Shown here: one piece after another, positions 1 to 8,842 of the stretch
How the letters are laid out: each line of letters starts with the position of its first letter
Position numbering within the stretch: position 1 is the first letter of the stretch
Assembly: GCF_021513235.1 (NCBI RefSeq)
Contig: NZ_CP090976.1
Coordinates: forward strand, 372,001 to 436,000
DNA length: 64,000 nt
From: Kaistella sp. 97-N-M2
GTDB taxonomy: Bacteria; Bacteroidota; Bacteroidia; Flavobacteriales; Weeksellaceae
Direction of reading: 5' to 3'
Notes under the pieces: model-generated
Database searches by the model: none
The model's input: the letters and a program-made list of their open reading frames with translations, nothing else
Told to the model about the DNA's origin: nothing
Position numbers and translations under genes: made by a program

Positions 1-789
1 TTTGTAAATCCTTCGGTCATTTTCAACTCGCAAAATGAATTTCTGAAACGCTGGAATTTTAATGTTTCCCTGAATTCGCAAAACTCATTTTACAAAAGAG
101 ACCGCGTGTTGGTGCTGAATCCGTTCGAGAAAAATGAAGACCAAATTTTGAAAAATCAAAATCTTCTGGCTTCTGCGCAGTTCAACCCGACCGACAAGTC
201 CGGGTGGAACGGAAACTACCGTTTCATCGCGAATGACAATCTCATCAACGCCAATTTCAGCAACGAAGAACGTTCCCAAACTTCGAATTTTCTAAATGTT
301 GGCTATTGGTTTAGCAAAGATTTCCGCGTGGACTGGGAAAACTCCGTTCATCACATCGAAAATGCGTCGCAACTCTTCAGCACGAGGGATTATATTTTGA
401 ATAATTTCGAAACCAAACCGAAAGCGACGTACAAATTTACCGAAACTTTGCAGGCTGAACTTTCTTCTGCGCTGCGCCAAAAAGCGCGGAAAGACGGCGA
501 AGAATTTTTAAAAACCATCGATCTGACGGGCAGTTTACAGTGGGACTGGAAGAAAACTTCCGTGCGCGGAAATTTCTCCTTCATCAATAACGACTTCACG
601 GGAAATAACTTTTCGATTGTGGGAAATCAAATGCTTGATGGTTTAAAGCCGGGCAAAAATCAGGTTTGGTCAGTGTTTTTGCAGCAGGCGGTAAATTCTT
701 TTATTCAGCTGAATCTCAATTATGAAGGCAGAAACTCGGGCGACAGAACAATTCATATCGGATCGATGCAGGTGAAGGCAAGTTTTTAA
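1..789 (+). CDS. C-terminal part of a large outer-membrane beta-barrel-type protein (partial)
   Basis: An open frame enters from the left edge of the window and stops at 789, so only about the last 262 residues are visible. They alternate short hydrophobic and polar stretches, are rich in Asn, Gly and aromatic residues, and end in Phe (VKASF), as outer-membrane barrels do. The block LDGLKPGKNQVWSV followed by NLNYEGRNSG near the end resembles the tails of very large Bacteroidetes surface proteins; this is from memory. No plug or N-terminal domain is in view, so a TonB-dependent receptor cannot be shown. It converges on the muramidase gene with a palindromic repeat cluster between them. Confidence 0.6.
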   Translation, partial: FVNPSVIFNSQNEFLKRWNFNVSLNSQNSFYKRDRVLVLNPFEKNEDQILKNQNLLASAQFNPTDKSGWNGNYRFIANDNLINANFSNEERSQTSNFLNVGYWFSKDFRVDWENSVHHIENASQLFSTRDYILNNFETKPKATYKFTETLQAELSSALRQKARKDGEEFLKTIDLTGSLQWDWKKTSVRGNFSFINNDFTGNNFSIVGNQMLDGLKPGKNQVWSVFLQQAVNSFIQLNLNYEGRNSGDRTIHIGSMQVKASF

Positions 790-809
790 TTTTTAAATTT
801 TTACGGAAT

Positions 810-877
810 GGGGCAAGTCGCACTGTGAATGGACAAGTCGCGACTATGAATTGGACAAGTCGCGACTTGTCCCTACG
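810..877. repeat. Cluster of GGACAAGTCGCGACTTGTCC-type palindromic repeats
   Basis: Three successive units start near 810, 829 and 852, each beginning GGGCAAGTCG or GGACAAGTCG and spaced about 21 bp. The last unit contains a complete 20-bp perfect palindrome at 853-872, followed by CTACG. Degenerate relatives lie at 5873-5891 and 30591-30615. The cluster sits between two convergent stop codons (789 and 884), so it could also act as a transcript-end structure. No coding role is seen. Confidence 0.85.
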
Positions 878-883
878 TTTTTA

Positions 884-2080
884 TTAATCCGGATAAACCA
901 CATATTTCGCCCGGATTTTCTGAAAATCTTGCAGTCCTTTTTTCCAGGAACTTTTAATTTCATCCGCACTTTTGCCCGCGACAATTTGTTTTCTAAACTC
1001 ATCGGTTCCGGCCAGTTTATCGAAGAAAAGATTTTTTAGAAAGAAATCCTGCGACGGATTTTTGTAATTTTTGTAGGCCTTTAATAACCAATCGATGTCG
1101 AGTTCGCGCAGATCTAAATTTTTATTGGAAAGATTTTCACCAAAACACAGTTTACCGTTTAGAAAAGGATCTTTCGCGCCGGCAGAAGGTTTTGGAGTAA
1201 ATTCGTAGGGCAGATTTTTCGTCCAGGGACTGCCGTAGATCTGAAAGGGCAAACCGGTTCCGCGACCGACAGAAACCTGCGTTCCTTCAAAAAAACACAG
1301 ACTTGGATAAAGATTGATGGCCACATCATTTGGCAGATTAGGCGAAGGTTTATCGGACACGCCGTAGCGCTGTTTTTTGTGGTAGTTCTGCATGGGAATC
1401 AACGTATATTTTGCCTGAATTCCTTTCTTCAGCCATTGTTCGCCATTCACCATTTTGCCGTATTCGCCGATCGTTAGGCCGTAAACCACGGGAACCGAAT
1501 GCATTCCGATGAAACTTTTCCATTGATCTTTTAAAACGGGACCGTCGATATAGCCGTCGTGCGGATTGGGCCGATCCAAAACCATAATTTCCACATTATT
1601 TTCGGCGCCGGCTTCCATCACGTACGTCAGCGTCGAAATATACGTGTAAAAGCGCACGCCAACATCCTGAATATCGAAAACCACGATATCGATTCCTTTC
1701 AACTGCTCGGGGCGCGGCTTTTTATTGTCGCCATAAAGTGAAATAACCGGGATTCCGGTTTTGCGGTCGACGCCGTTTTTCACATGTTCGCCAGCATCCG
1801 CATCGCCGCGAAAGCCATGTTCGGGTGCGAAAATGGTTTTTATTTTGATGTTTTTTTTAACAAGAAAATCAACAAGAAAAGATTTATCGCTGAGCAGACC
1901 TGTTTGATTGGTGACGACGGCAACCGTTTTGTTCTGGAGCAGCGGCAGGTACAATTCCGGGCGGTCGGCACCCGTTTTGAAACAGTTTTTTCCAATGTTC
2001 TGCGCGAAACCCATTTGGCAAAAGCCAAAATAAATTAGCACAACTAGAAGTAAATCTTTAATTTTGATCTTTAAACCCAT
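884..2080 (-). CDS. Exo-beta-N-acetylmuramidase NamZ-type protein (DUF1343)
   Basis: The 398-residue product starts with a signal peptide (hydrophobic residues about 9-20, then QMGFAQ) and matches the DUF1343 family, whose characterised member NamZ removes MurNAc from the non-reducing ends of peptidoglycan fragments. The conserved PEHG motif is at residues 86-89, followed by the family blocks FDIQDVGVRFYTYISTL and LDRPNP. The frame stays open upstream to 2293, but the ATG at 2080 is chosen because the signal peptide begins there and the upstream part lies inside the divergent gene. Likely role: periplasmic wall recycling or scavenging. A TATCTTTG box on this strand at 2126-2133 could drive it. 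Function inferred from family. Confidence 0.88.
   Translation of the reverse strand: MGLKIKIKDLLLVVLIYFGFCQMGFAQNIGKNCFKTGADRPELYLPLLQNKTVAVVTNQTGLLSDKSFLVDFLVKKNIKIKTIFAPEHGFRGDADAGEHVKNGVDRKTGIPVISLYGDNKKPRPEQLKGIDIVVFDIQDVGVRFYTYISTLTYVMEAGAENNVEIMVLDRPNPHDGYIDGPVLKDQWKSFIGMHSVPVVYGLTIGEYGKMVNGEQWLKKGIQAKYTLIPMQNYHKKQRYGVSDKPSPNLPNDVAINLYPSLCFFEGTQVSVGRGTGLPFQIYGSPWTKNLPYEFTPKPSAGAKDPFLNGKLCFGENLSNKNLDLRELDIDWLLKAYKNYKNPSQDFFLKNLFFDKLAGTDEFRKQIVAGKSADEIKSSWKKGLQDFQKIRAKYVVYPD
2059..2066 (+). promoter_or_regulatory. Candidate -7 box (TAATTTTG) for the FtsX-like gene
   Basis: The box fits the Bacteroidetes TAnnTTTG consensus and ends 18 nt before the TTG start at 2085. It lies inside the 5' end of the divergent muramidase gene. 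No matching TTTG lies 19 nt upstream. Confidence 0.35.
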
Positions 2081-2084
2081 CCGC

Positions 2085-3314
2085 TTGAACTTTCCGTTAT
2101 ATTTTTCCAAAAAAATTGCTTTTTCCAAAGATAATAAAAATAATCTCTCACGGATTATCGTCTTCATCGGCCGGCTTTCCGTCGCTCTGGGTGTCATCGT
2201 TTCCCTCATCACCGTTTCGACCGGCTTGGGTTCCAAAAAAGCCATCAAGGAAAGAATGGCCGATTTTTCCGGACACATTTCCATCAAGTCCAAGCAGTCT
2301 AATAATTCTTACAATTCTTCCATTCTGACCACCGAGGGTTTTCAACTCGATAAAATAAAAGCCCTGCCCGACGTTGCATCCACGCAGAAATATGTATCGG
2401 TAAGTGGAATTTTACGCAACGAGCATAATTTTGCAGGGATCATTTTTAAAGGAATTGGTAAAGATTTCGATGCTGCAAGATTTAAAAAGTTTTTAGTTGC
2501 AGGAACCACGCCGGCGATTACCGAAGTTGCTTATAATTATGACGTCTGCATTTCTCAAAAGATCGCAACGGACCTGCATCTTAACGTAAAAGATAGCATT
2601 GTGGCCATCTTTTCGAAAGAAAATCAAAGCCCACTTTACCGAAAATTCAAGGTTGTCGGGATTTATAAGACCGACATTAAAATGATCGATGATCTTTTTA
2701 TACTGGGCGGAATTAACCATGCGCGGAAAATCCAGGGCATGAAAAACAGCGAAGTTGGCGGCGTCGACGTTTTTCTGAACAACATTAATGATATTGACGA
2801 AGATGCGCCCAAAATCGATAAACTGGCGGGCTATAAAAACTATACCGTTAAAGCAACCGACGAATATCCGCAGATCATGGATTTCATCGCTATTTTTGAT
2901 ACCAACATTGCTTTAATCATCATCATAATGCTTGTGGTTGTTATCATCAACATTGTAATGGTTTTGCTCATCTTAATTATCGAACGTACGAATTCGATTG
3001 GAATGCTGAAAACTTTAGGCGCAAGTAACGGACAAATCCGCGCCATATTTATTAATTACACCTTGATGATTATGGTGCCCGGCTTAATAATCGGAAATCT
3101 AGTTGGACTTGGCTTTTTATTGCTGCAGAAATATTTTGGAATTATTAAACTGAATCCCGAAAATTATTATCTCAGTGTTGTGCCTGTGGATCTTAATATT
3201 TTCTATATCCTCGCCATCTCCCTCGGAATCCTTTTAGTTTCGGCACTTTCTTTAATTTTACCAAGTTATCTGATTAGTAAAATTTCTCCGGTCAAAGCCA
3301 TTCAATACAATTAA
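2085..3314 (+). CDS. FtsX-like ABC transporter permease (LolC/E-type)
   Basis: This 409-residue membrane protein has one N-terminal membrane segment (about 25-45), a periplasmic domain of roughly 220 residues, and three C-terminal segments (about 270-300, 320-345, 365-395). That is the MacB/LolC layout of FtsX-family permeases, which in lipoprotein-release systems work with an ATPase encoded elsewhere. The TTG at 2085 is chosen because family members begin MNFPLYFSKKIAFSK; no ATG is available nearby. An upstream in-frame TTG at 2064 would overlap the divergent muramidase start. Only 4 bp separate the two divergent start codons. No ATPase gene is adjacent, so the exact substrate is unknown. 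Confidence 0.85.
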   Translation: MNFPLYFSKKIAFSKDNKNNLSRIIVFIGRLSVALGVIVSLITVSTGLGSKKAIKERMADFSGHISIKSKQSNNSYNSSILTTEGFQLDKIKALPDVASTQKYVSVSGILRNEHNFAGIIFKGIGKDFDAARFKKFLVAGTTPAITEVAYNYDVCISQKIATDLHLNVKDSIVAIFSKENQSPLYRKFKVVGIYKTDIKMIDDLFILGGINHARKIQGMKNSEVGGVDVFLNNINDIDEDAPKIDKLAGYKNYTVKATDEYPQIMDFIAIFDTNIALIIIIMLVVVIINIVMVLLILIIERTNSIGMLKTLGASNGQIRAIFINYTLMIMVPGLIIGNLVGLGFLLLQKYFGIIKLNPENYYLSVVPVDLNIFYILAISLGILLVSALSLILPSYLISKISPVKAIQYN

Positions 3315-3327
3315 TTTTTAAAATTTG

Positions 3328-3335
3328 TATCTTTG
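3328..3335 (+). promoter_or_regulatory. Candidate -7 box (TATCTTTG) for the CBS-like gene
   Basis: A TAnnTTTG match lies in the gap after the permease gene, 76 nt before the ATG at 3412. No clear TTTG is present 19 nt further upstream, so support is moderate. Confidence 0.35.
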
Positions 3336-3411
3336 CGCATTCGTAATAAATTGATTTATTTTTACGAAATCACTAAAATTTTCAAGAACAAAAAGTCCCT
3401 TAAACCAAGAT

Positions 3412-4392
3412 ATGAAATACGCACAAAATATCCTCGAAACCATCGGAAATACGCCCCTTGTAAAACTCAACAAAGTTTTGGGCGACGATTTTCCGGCTTT
3501 GGTTTTAGCAAAAATAGAAACCTTTAATCCCGGAAATTCAGTAAAAGACCGGATGGCCGTAAAAATGGTTGAAGATGCGGAAAAAGACGGGCGCTTAAAA
3601 CCCGGCGGCACCATTATCGAAGGCACTTCCGGAAATACGGGAATGGGTTTGGCTTTGGCCGCAATCGTTAAAGGTTATAAATGTATTTTTGTAACCAACT
3701 CCAAACAGTCCAAAGAGAAATGTGATATTTTACGTGCAGTGGGTGCAGAAGTTATCGTTTGTCCCACCGACGTAAAACCCACCGATCCGCGCTCCTATTA
3801 TTCCGTTTCCAAACGTTTGGCGGCAGAAACCGAAAACGGTTGGTATGTAAATCAGTACGATAATTTATCGAACAGACTCGCCCATTACGAATCTACCGCG
3901 CCAGAAATCTGGGCGCAAACGGAGGGAAAACTAACACATTTCGTTGCCGGCGCCGGAACCGGCGGTACTGTTACGGGTTGCGCGCAGTTTTTCAAGGAAA
4001 GAAATTCAGACATAAAAGTAATCGGGGTGGATACTTACGGGTCCATTTTGAAAGAATACCACGAGACCGGCGAACTCCATTATGATCACGCTTACACGTA
4101 CATTACGGAAGGTATTGGCGAAGATATTATTCCCGAAAATTTCGACATGTCGATCATCGATCATTTCGAAAAAGTGACGGACAAAGACGGCGCCATCTAC
4201 GCGCGCAAACTGGCAAAAGAAGAAGGAATTTTCTGCGGGTATTCTGCGGGAAGTGCCATTGCATCGCTCATTCAGATGAAAGATCAGTTTACGAAAGACG
4301 ATGTTATCGTGGTGCTTTTGCATGATCACGGCTCGCGGTATGTAGGGAAGGTTTACAATGACGATTGGATGAAGGAACAGGGCTGGCTTTAA
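3412..4392 (+). CDS. PLP-dependent cysteine synthase / cystathionine beta-synthase-like enzyme
   Basis: The 326-residue protein is a fold-type II PLP enzyme. The PLP lysine is K45 in NSVKDR, the phosphate/substrate loop is SGNTG at 73-77, and a glycine-rich loop GAGTGGT follows. The C-terminal block SRYVGKVYNDDWM and the SKQSKEKCDILRAVGAE stretch resemble the catalytic core of cystathionine beta-synthase more than CysK/CysM. There are no CBS regulatory domains and no N-terminal haem domain. Expected role: beta-replacement on serine or O-acetylserine in cysteine/homocysteine metabolism, in the cytoplasm. The exact substrate cannot be told from sequence. Convergent with the following glycosyltransferase gene. 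Confidence 0.85.
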   Translation: MKYAQNILETIGNTPLVKLNKVLGDDFPALVLAKIETFNPGNSVKDRMAVKMVEDAEKDGRLKPGGTIIEGTSGNTGMGLALAAIVKGYKCIFVTNSKQSKEKCDILRAVGAEVIVCPTDVKPTDPRSYYSVSKRLAAETENGWYVNQYDNLSNRLAHYESTAPEIWAQTEGKLTHFVAGAGTGGTVTGCAQFFKERNSDIKVIGVDTYGSILKEYHETGELHYDHAYTYITEGIGEDIIPENFDMSIIDHFEKVTDKDGAIYARKLAKEEGIFCGYSAGSAIASLIQMKDQFTKDDVIVVLLHDHGSRYVGKVYNDDWMKEQGWL

Positions 4393-4400
4393 ATTTTTTT

Positions 4401-4560
4401 GGGCGTGACCTAAAAGCAGAAGCAGCGCAAATTTTCAATTTGCGCTGCTTCTGCTTTTAGGTCGGTATCCGGCTCCCAATCTTTTTTTTAGGGGGAAGCG
4501 GCGGCTTCGCCGCCGCTTCCCCCCCAAAAAAAAAGGATTTCCGCCTCCTCCCTCACGCAG
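4401..4560 (+). repeat. Modular dispersed element, copy A1, with two perfect hairpin cores
   Basis: The element starts GGGCGTGACC and ends CCCTCACGCAGG. It contains a perfect 27-bp inverted repeat with a 3-nt loop (4407-4433 and 4437-4463), a conserved middle block (GGTATCCGGCTCCCA then ATC and a T-run), a second perfect 15-bp inverted repeat (4491-4505 and 4509-4523, loop TTC), an A-run, and a conserved right block (GGATTTCCGCC). A second copy with the same conserved blocks but different cores lies at 60411-60540. It fills the whole gap between two convergent genes and could terminate both. Confidence 0.85.
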
Positions 4561-4565
4561 GTCCG

Positions 4566-5858
4566 TTATAAAATTTCACTCAGTTTTTTCGTCAGGTTTC
4601 GTCGCGAAAACTGTTCGATATTTTGCGGCTTCGTTAAAATATTTCCTTGCTGCCATTGCTCAAACTGCGCCAAAATAAACTCTTTCACTTCGGCAAAACC
4701 ATCATAAATAAAGTGCTTTCCGGCGGCGGTCTCGTCCAGAATTTTCTTCACGTCACTTTCCGGCGGACCAAACGAAATAATCTGCTTGCCGGTCGCCAAA
4801 TATTCGAATATCTTTCCCGGGATAATCCCTTTGGAACCTGCATCCGGAAAGTTCGTTATCAAAAGCAGATCCGACTGCTGCATTTCTTTATTGGCCTTCG
4901 AATGCGACAGATACCCTAAATTTTTAACTGCATCTTTCAGCGCGGACCGCTCTATTTTTTCGAGGATTCTCCCATCAATCCGTCCCACAAATTTCAATTC
5001 AAACTTGTTTTTGAAATTTTCATCTTCGCGCATCAATTCAGCCAAAACCTTCCACAAAATTTCCGGATTTCGAAGCTGCTCCAAAACACCAATATAACTT
5101 AAAGTGAATTTTGAATCCTTAGATTTTTGCTGTGCCTGAAACATTTGTTTCACTTCATCAAAACCATTGGTTATACAAAAAGCGTGTGCGCCTTTTTTAC
5201 GAAAATTTTCGGCATCGGAATAACTTGTAGCTAATGTGATATCAGCGGTTTTGAAAACCTCCCTTTCCAGGTTTCTATGTTTTTCGTCTGCGGATTTGGT
5301 GAGTTTCAAATGTTTATAGTACGAAATTTCCGTCCAGGGATCCCGAAAATCGGCCACCCATTTAAGGTTCGGAAATTCCTTTTTCAGGTTCAGACCGATC
5401 AAATGCATCGAATGTGGCGGACCTGTCGTCACAAACGCATCAAAATGATTTTCTGCTAAATATTTTTTCAGAAATTTTACGGAAGGTTTTACCCAAAAAA
5501 CGCGGGCATCCGGAATAAAAAAGTTTCCGCGCACCCAAATCGACAGTTTAGATTTCCAGGACTGGTTTTCGCCTACATCGAACTGGCCGGCTTTAAATTT
5601 TTTATTGTCTTTCCCGAAAAACTCTGCGATTTGATAGGGTTCCCAAATTTTGGTTTTAATGATTTCTACATCTGTCGAAACCTCTTTCGCCAAGGTCTTA
5701 TCAATAATTGGATAGCTCGGATTTTCTGGAATAAAAACCGTGGGTTTCCAGCCGAATTCGGGCAGATATTTTACAAATTTTAACCACCGCTGCACACCGG
5801 GCCCGCCTGCCGGCGGCCAGTAATACGTGATGATTAGTATTTTTTTGTTGTCGATCAT
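4566..5858 (-). CDS. Glycosyltransferase, GT4-like (GT-B fold)
   Basis: The 430-residue protein begins KILIITYYWPPAGGPGVQR, the glycine-rich acceptor-side start of WcaI/Cap-type GT4 enzymes. Near residues 340-360 it has IPGKIFEYLATGKQI, the glutamate-bearing nucleotide-sugar motif. It has no signal peptide and is likely a cytoplasmic or membrane-associated enzyme of polysaccharide or glycan assembly. It lies downstream of a YfhO-type membrane protein on the same strand, about 98 bp apart, with a palindromic repeat between them. Donor and acceptor are unknown. Confidence 0.8.
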   Translation of the reverse strand: MIDNKKILIITYYWPPAGGPGVQRWLKFVKYLPEFGWKPTVFIPENPSYPIIDKTLAKEVSTDVEIIKTKIWEPYQIAEFFGKDNKKFKAGQFDVGENQSWKSKLSIWVRGNFFIPDARVFWVKPSVKFLKKYLAENHFDAFVTTGPPHSMHLIGLNLKKEFPNLKWVADFRDPWTEISYYKHLKLTKSADEKHRNLEREVFKTADITLATSYSDAENFRKKGAHAFCITNGFDEVKQMFQAQQKSKDSKFTLSYIGVLEQLRNPEILWKVLAELMREDENFKNKFELKFVGRIDGRILEKIERSALKDAVKNLGYLSHSKANKEMQQSDLLLITNFPDAGSKGIIPGKIFEYLATGKQIISFGPPESDVKKILDETAAGKHFIYDGFAEVKEFILAQFEQWQQGNILTKPQNIEQFSRRNLTKKLSEIL

Positions 5859-5872
5859 TTCGTGAACGTAGT

Positions 5873-5891
5873 GACAAGTCGAGACTTGTCC
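5873..5891. repeat. Degenerate copy of the GGACAAGTC palindromic repeat
   Basis: GACAAGTCGAGACTTGTCC differs from the perfect palindrome at 853-872 by a central base and its first base. It lies between the YfhO gene and the glycosyltransferase gene, immediately upstream of the latter's start. Confidence 0.75.
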
Positions 5892-5956
5892 AAAAATCGA
5901 GGGTTTTAAATTGACTCGTTTAATCCTTAAAATTCGTGTTAATAAAAGCGAATTTT

Positions 5957-8524
5957 TTAATTTTCAATCTGCTCCCGATTGCTCCCCACGGATTTGCGGT
6001 AAACCCAATAAATTCCGCCCAAACTTAAAAGCAGGAAGATTCCAAACGCAATCATCGAAATTAATTTCCCCTTTGCGATAACCTCCGGCGTAAAGATCAT
6101 TTTTACCGTGTGATTTCCCGCCGGAACGTGCACTGCGCGCAATAAATAATCGGCTTTGATGTAAGGGACTTCTTTTTCATCCACAAACATCTTCCAACCT
6201 TTCGGATAATAGATTTCGGAGAAAACTGCCAACTGCGGCGTTTTCGACTGGGTCTTAAATTCCAGTTCGTTCGGTTGATATTTTGTTAAATTTAAAAAAG
6301 CTGTAGAATCGGCCTGCATGGCTTTTCCCTCAAAATATTTTTGATCGTCCTTTGAAACGATTGCGATTCTTTTCGTATCAACTTCGCCGATTCGTTTGAT
6401 TTCTTCGTTCGGAGAATTTACAAACTGAACGTCGGATACAAACCAGGCATTTCCGTTGGCCTGCGGATTGATGACGGCGTCAGGCTTTTGGGCCTCGCCA
6501 AAAATCATATACTTTGCGTTCAGCATATTCAGGATTCGCGGAACTTTTACAGAATCAATACTGCCAAAATATTCGTTAATCAGATCATCGTAGCGGCGGA
6601 GTTTTACGGCATGATAACCACCGACCGAAGATTTAAAGTAAGACGTATTCGTCTCGCTGAATGTTCCCAACACCTGATTGTAAATCCGGTAATGCGTTTT
6701 ATCTTTTTCGGCTATGGTTTCCAAAGTTTTATTCACCGTCGAATTGGCGAGCAGCGACTGCAGGTTTTGGTTCTCACCTACTTTCTGCATAAGCAGGTCG
6801 GAATTTTCTGTTTGGAAAGGATTTTCGGTGAAGGTTTTATCGATGAAATTATCGTTGTTCAAATATCTTTTATTCACGCTCCACAAATCGAATAAACTTA
6901 CCAAACCAAGGATCACGATCACCACATTCTGACTGACCTTCTTCTTTAAACTCAAAAATAAAACTGCAGCAGCAATTCCTACGTAAATAATCGCTTTAAT
7001 GGCGTCAATTCGGAACATTTTAAAGCGCTCGTCTACCAAAAAATCCAGAAGATAGGGCGGCAGATATGTTTTTTCCGTCGGCGTGTAAAAACCTAAAAGC
7101 GATTTTCCGAAAAACAATAATAAAAAGGTAATTCCGAGAACGCCAGCACTTACGTAAATCAGAATCTTCTTTTTGTATTCCTCCGTCAGAATATTTTCCG
7201 GAGAAGTTTCGGTCGTTTCATTGGAGTTAAGAAAGCGGTACAGGCCAACAATTGCGATCAAAGGAAACAACAGTTCGACAACGACCAAAATAGAACTCGG
7301 TGCGCGAAATTTATTATAGAAAGGTACAAAATCAATAAAAAAATCGGAGAGCGCCATGAAATTGCTTCCCCACGCGAGAAATATGGTGAGAATTGAAGCG
7401 CTTAAAATCCAGTATCGGTATTTTTTCCAGGCAAAGAAAAACCCCAGAATTGCCAGAAAGCACACGATTGCGCCCTGATAAGCAGGTCCGGAAGTTCCAG
7501 GTTGTTCGCCCCAATAGGTTAGTGAGCCGAAACCTTTGGAAATCTGATCCATCTCTTCCTGGGAAGTGACGTTGCTTTGCACCATTTCCTGAACCTGGCT
7601 CATCATCGGTTCTGAACCTTCTTCGTTGCTGGAACCGCCCATCAGGCGCGGAATAAACAGGTTTAAAGTTTCGAGCTTGCCGTAACTCCACATTAAAATC
7701 CTTTCATTATCCATGCCCGATTTTTCGGAGGAATGCGTGTCGTTATCCAGTATTTGCTTGCCACGAACGGTTTCCTTCACGTATTCGGAGTTCGCCATAA
7801 TCCGCTGGGAATTCATACCTACGCCGAGGACAAATGCCAAAGCTAAAATTCCCGTGGAAATTCCAAAATGCTTCCAAGCTGTTTTGCCCTGAAATGCACG
7901 GAATAGTTCTGAAAGAAATAAGAAACCGAGCGCAATGAAGAGATAATACGTCATCTGCGGGTGATTCGCCGCGATCTGAAGTCCCATAAAAAGCGCCGTG
8001 ACAATAAAGCCAATGATATATTTTTTGCGGAGGTAGACCAAAAGTATTCCCGCTAAAAGTGGCGCGAAATAGGCGACCGTATGAATTTTTCCGTTATGTC
8101 CGGCGGCTAAAGCAATGTAGAAATACGTTGACAAGCCAAAAAAAGTGGCGCCTAAAAACGCATATTTCCAGTTTCGGACCGCCACCATTCCGAGCAGAAA
8201 AAAGCCGGAGAACAACAGAAAGATATAGTTTGCAGGCTTGGGTAAAAAGTTTAAAATATCGTCGAACGTTTTGATAATGTCGCCGCGAAACTGTGCACCC
8301 ATTTGGTATGTAGGCATCCCGCCGAACATGGAGTCACTCCAGTAGGTTTCTTCGCCATTCTGCGCGCGATAATCCAGGAGTTCCTTTGCGCCGCCTTTGT
8401 ACTGCACGATATCGTGCTGAAAAAGCTGTTTGCCCGTCAAAACCGGATTTGCATAAAGCAAGGCCAAAACCATAAAAGCCACGAGGCTTCCAATGATGAA
8501 AATTAATTTTTTGTTTTTTAACAT
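5957..8524 (-). CDS. YfhO family multi-spanning membrane protein
   Basis: The 855-residue protein has a membrane anchor at residues 5-25, around a dozen membrane helices (roughly to residue 560), and an extracytoplasmic C-terminal domain of about 250 residues ending in one more helix (about 820-845). The opening block GKQLFQHDIVQYKGGAKEL and the tail YYPKGWKMFVDEKE are typical of YfhO, a GT-C-like family implicated in glycosylating envelope polymers in Firmicutes. In Flavobacteriia its substrate is unknown. The ATG at 8524 is chosen because the membrane anchor starts there; the frame continues to 8641 but would overlap the preceding small gene. It may form a unit with the downstream glycosyltransferase. 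Confidence 0.85.
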   Translation of the reverse strand: MLKNKKLIFIIGSLVAFMVLALLYANPVLTGKQLFQHDIVQYKGGAKELLDYRAQNGEETYWSDSMFGGMPTYQMGAQFRGDIIKTFDDILNFLPKPANYIFLLFSGFFLLGMVAVRNWKYAFLGATFFGLSTYFYIALAAGHNGKIHTVAYFAPLLAGILLVYLRKKYIIGFIVTALFMGLQIAANHPQMTYYLFIALGFLFLSELFRAFQGKTAWKHFGISTGILALAFVLGVGMNSQRIMANSEYVKETVRGKQILDNDTHSSEKSGMDNERILMWSYGKLETLNLFIPRLMGGSSNEEGSEPMMSQVQEMVQSNVTSQEEMDQISKGFGSLTYWGEQPGTSGPAYQGAIVCFLAILGFFFAWKKYRYWILSASILTIFLAWGSNFMALSDFFIDFVPFYNKFRAPSSILVVVELLFPLIAIVGLYRFLNSNETTETSPENILTEEYKKKILIYVSAGVLGITFLLLFFGKSLLGFYTPTEKTYLPPYLLDFLVDERFKMFRIDAIKAIIYVGIAAAVLFLSLKKKVSQNVVIVILGLVSLFDLWSVNKRYLNNDNFIDKTFTENPFQTENSDLLMQKVGENQNLQSLLANSTVNKTLETIAEKDKTHYRIYNQVLGTFSETNTSYFKSSVGGYHAVKLRRYDDLINEYFGSIDSVKVPRILNMLNAKYMIFGEAQKPDAVINPQANGNAWFVSDVQFVNSPNEEIKRIGEVDTKRIAIVSKDDQKYFEGKAMQADSTAFLNLTKYQPNELEFKTQSKTPQLAVFSEIYYPKGWKMFVDEKEVPYIKADYLLRAVHVPAGNHTVKMIFTPEVIAKGKLISMIAFGIFLLLSLGGIYWVYRKSVGSNREQIEN

Positions 8525-8580
8525 GCTGAATGATATTCCATAAAAAACCTTTCGAATATTTAAAATCCGAAAGGTTTTGG

Positions 8581-8805
8581 TTATTGATTTGTTTCTCTGT
8601 TTTCCTTCACTTCTTCGTAATCCACTGTTTCCGCATCCCAATTTATTCTCGAGTCCAGATTTTTCTTCGATCGTTCGGCAGTGCTTTTCGGATCGTTACC
8701 CGGTTTTGGAAATTTGTAAAAAGCCGTAAAAAACATGCGCTTCAGAATATTCCAAAGAAAAAATATAACAACAACGACGAAAATTAATTCAAAAATAAAC
8801 TTCAT
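8581..8805 (-). CDS. DUF4834 family small membrane protein
   Basis: The 74-residue protein has one N-terminal membrane segment (about 3-20) followed by a basic and then acidic soluble tail ending INWDAETVDYEEV. This matches DUF4834, a small family of Bacteroidetes with no known function. It lies 56 bp upstream of the YfhO gene on the same strand and probably shares its transcript. Confidence 0.75.
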   Translation of the reverse strand: MKFIFELIFVVVVIFFLWNILKRMFFTAFYKFPKPGNDPKSTAERSKKNLDSRINWDAETVDYEEVKENRETNQ

Positions 8806-8842
8806 TTTTAATAGGTACTAATAATGAAAAATTAGCGGCAAC

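Noticed and set aside
2081-2293. 71-residue N-terminal extension of the DUF1343 protein
   Set aside because: It lies inside the divergent permease gene and would place the signal peptide internally.
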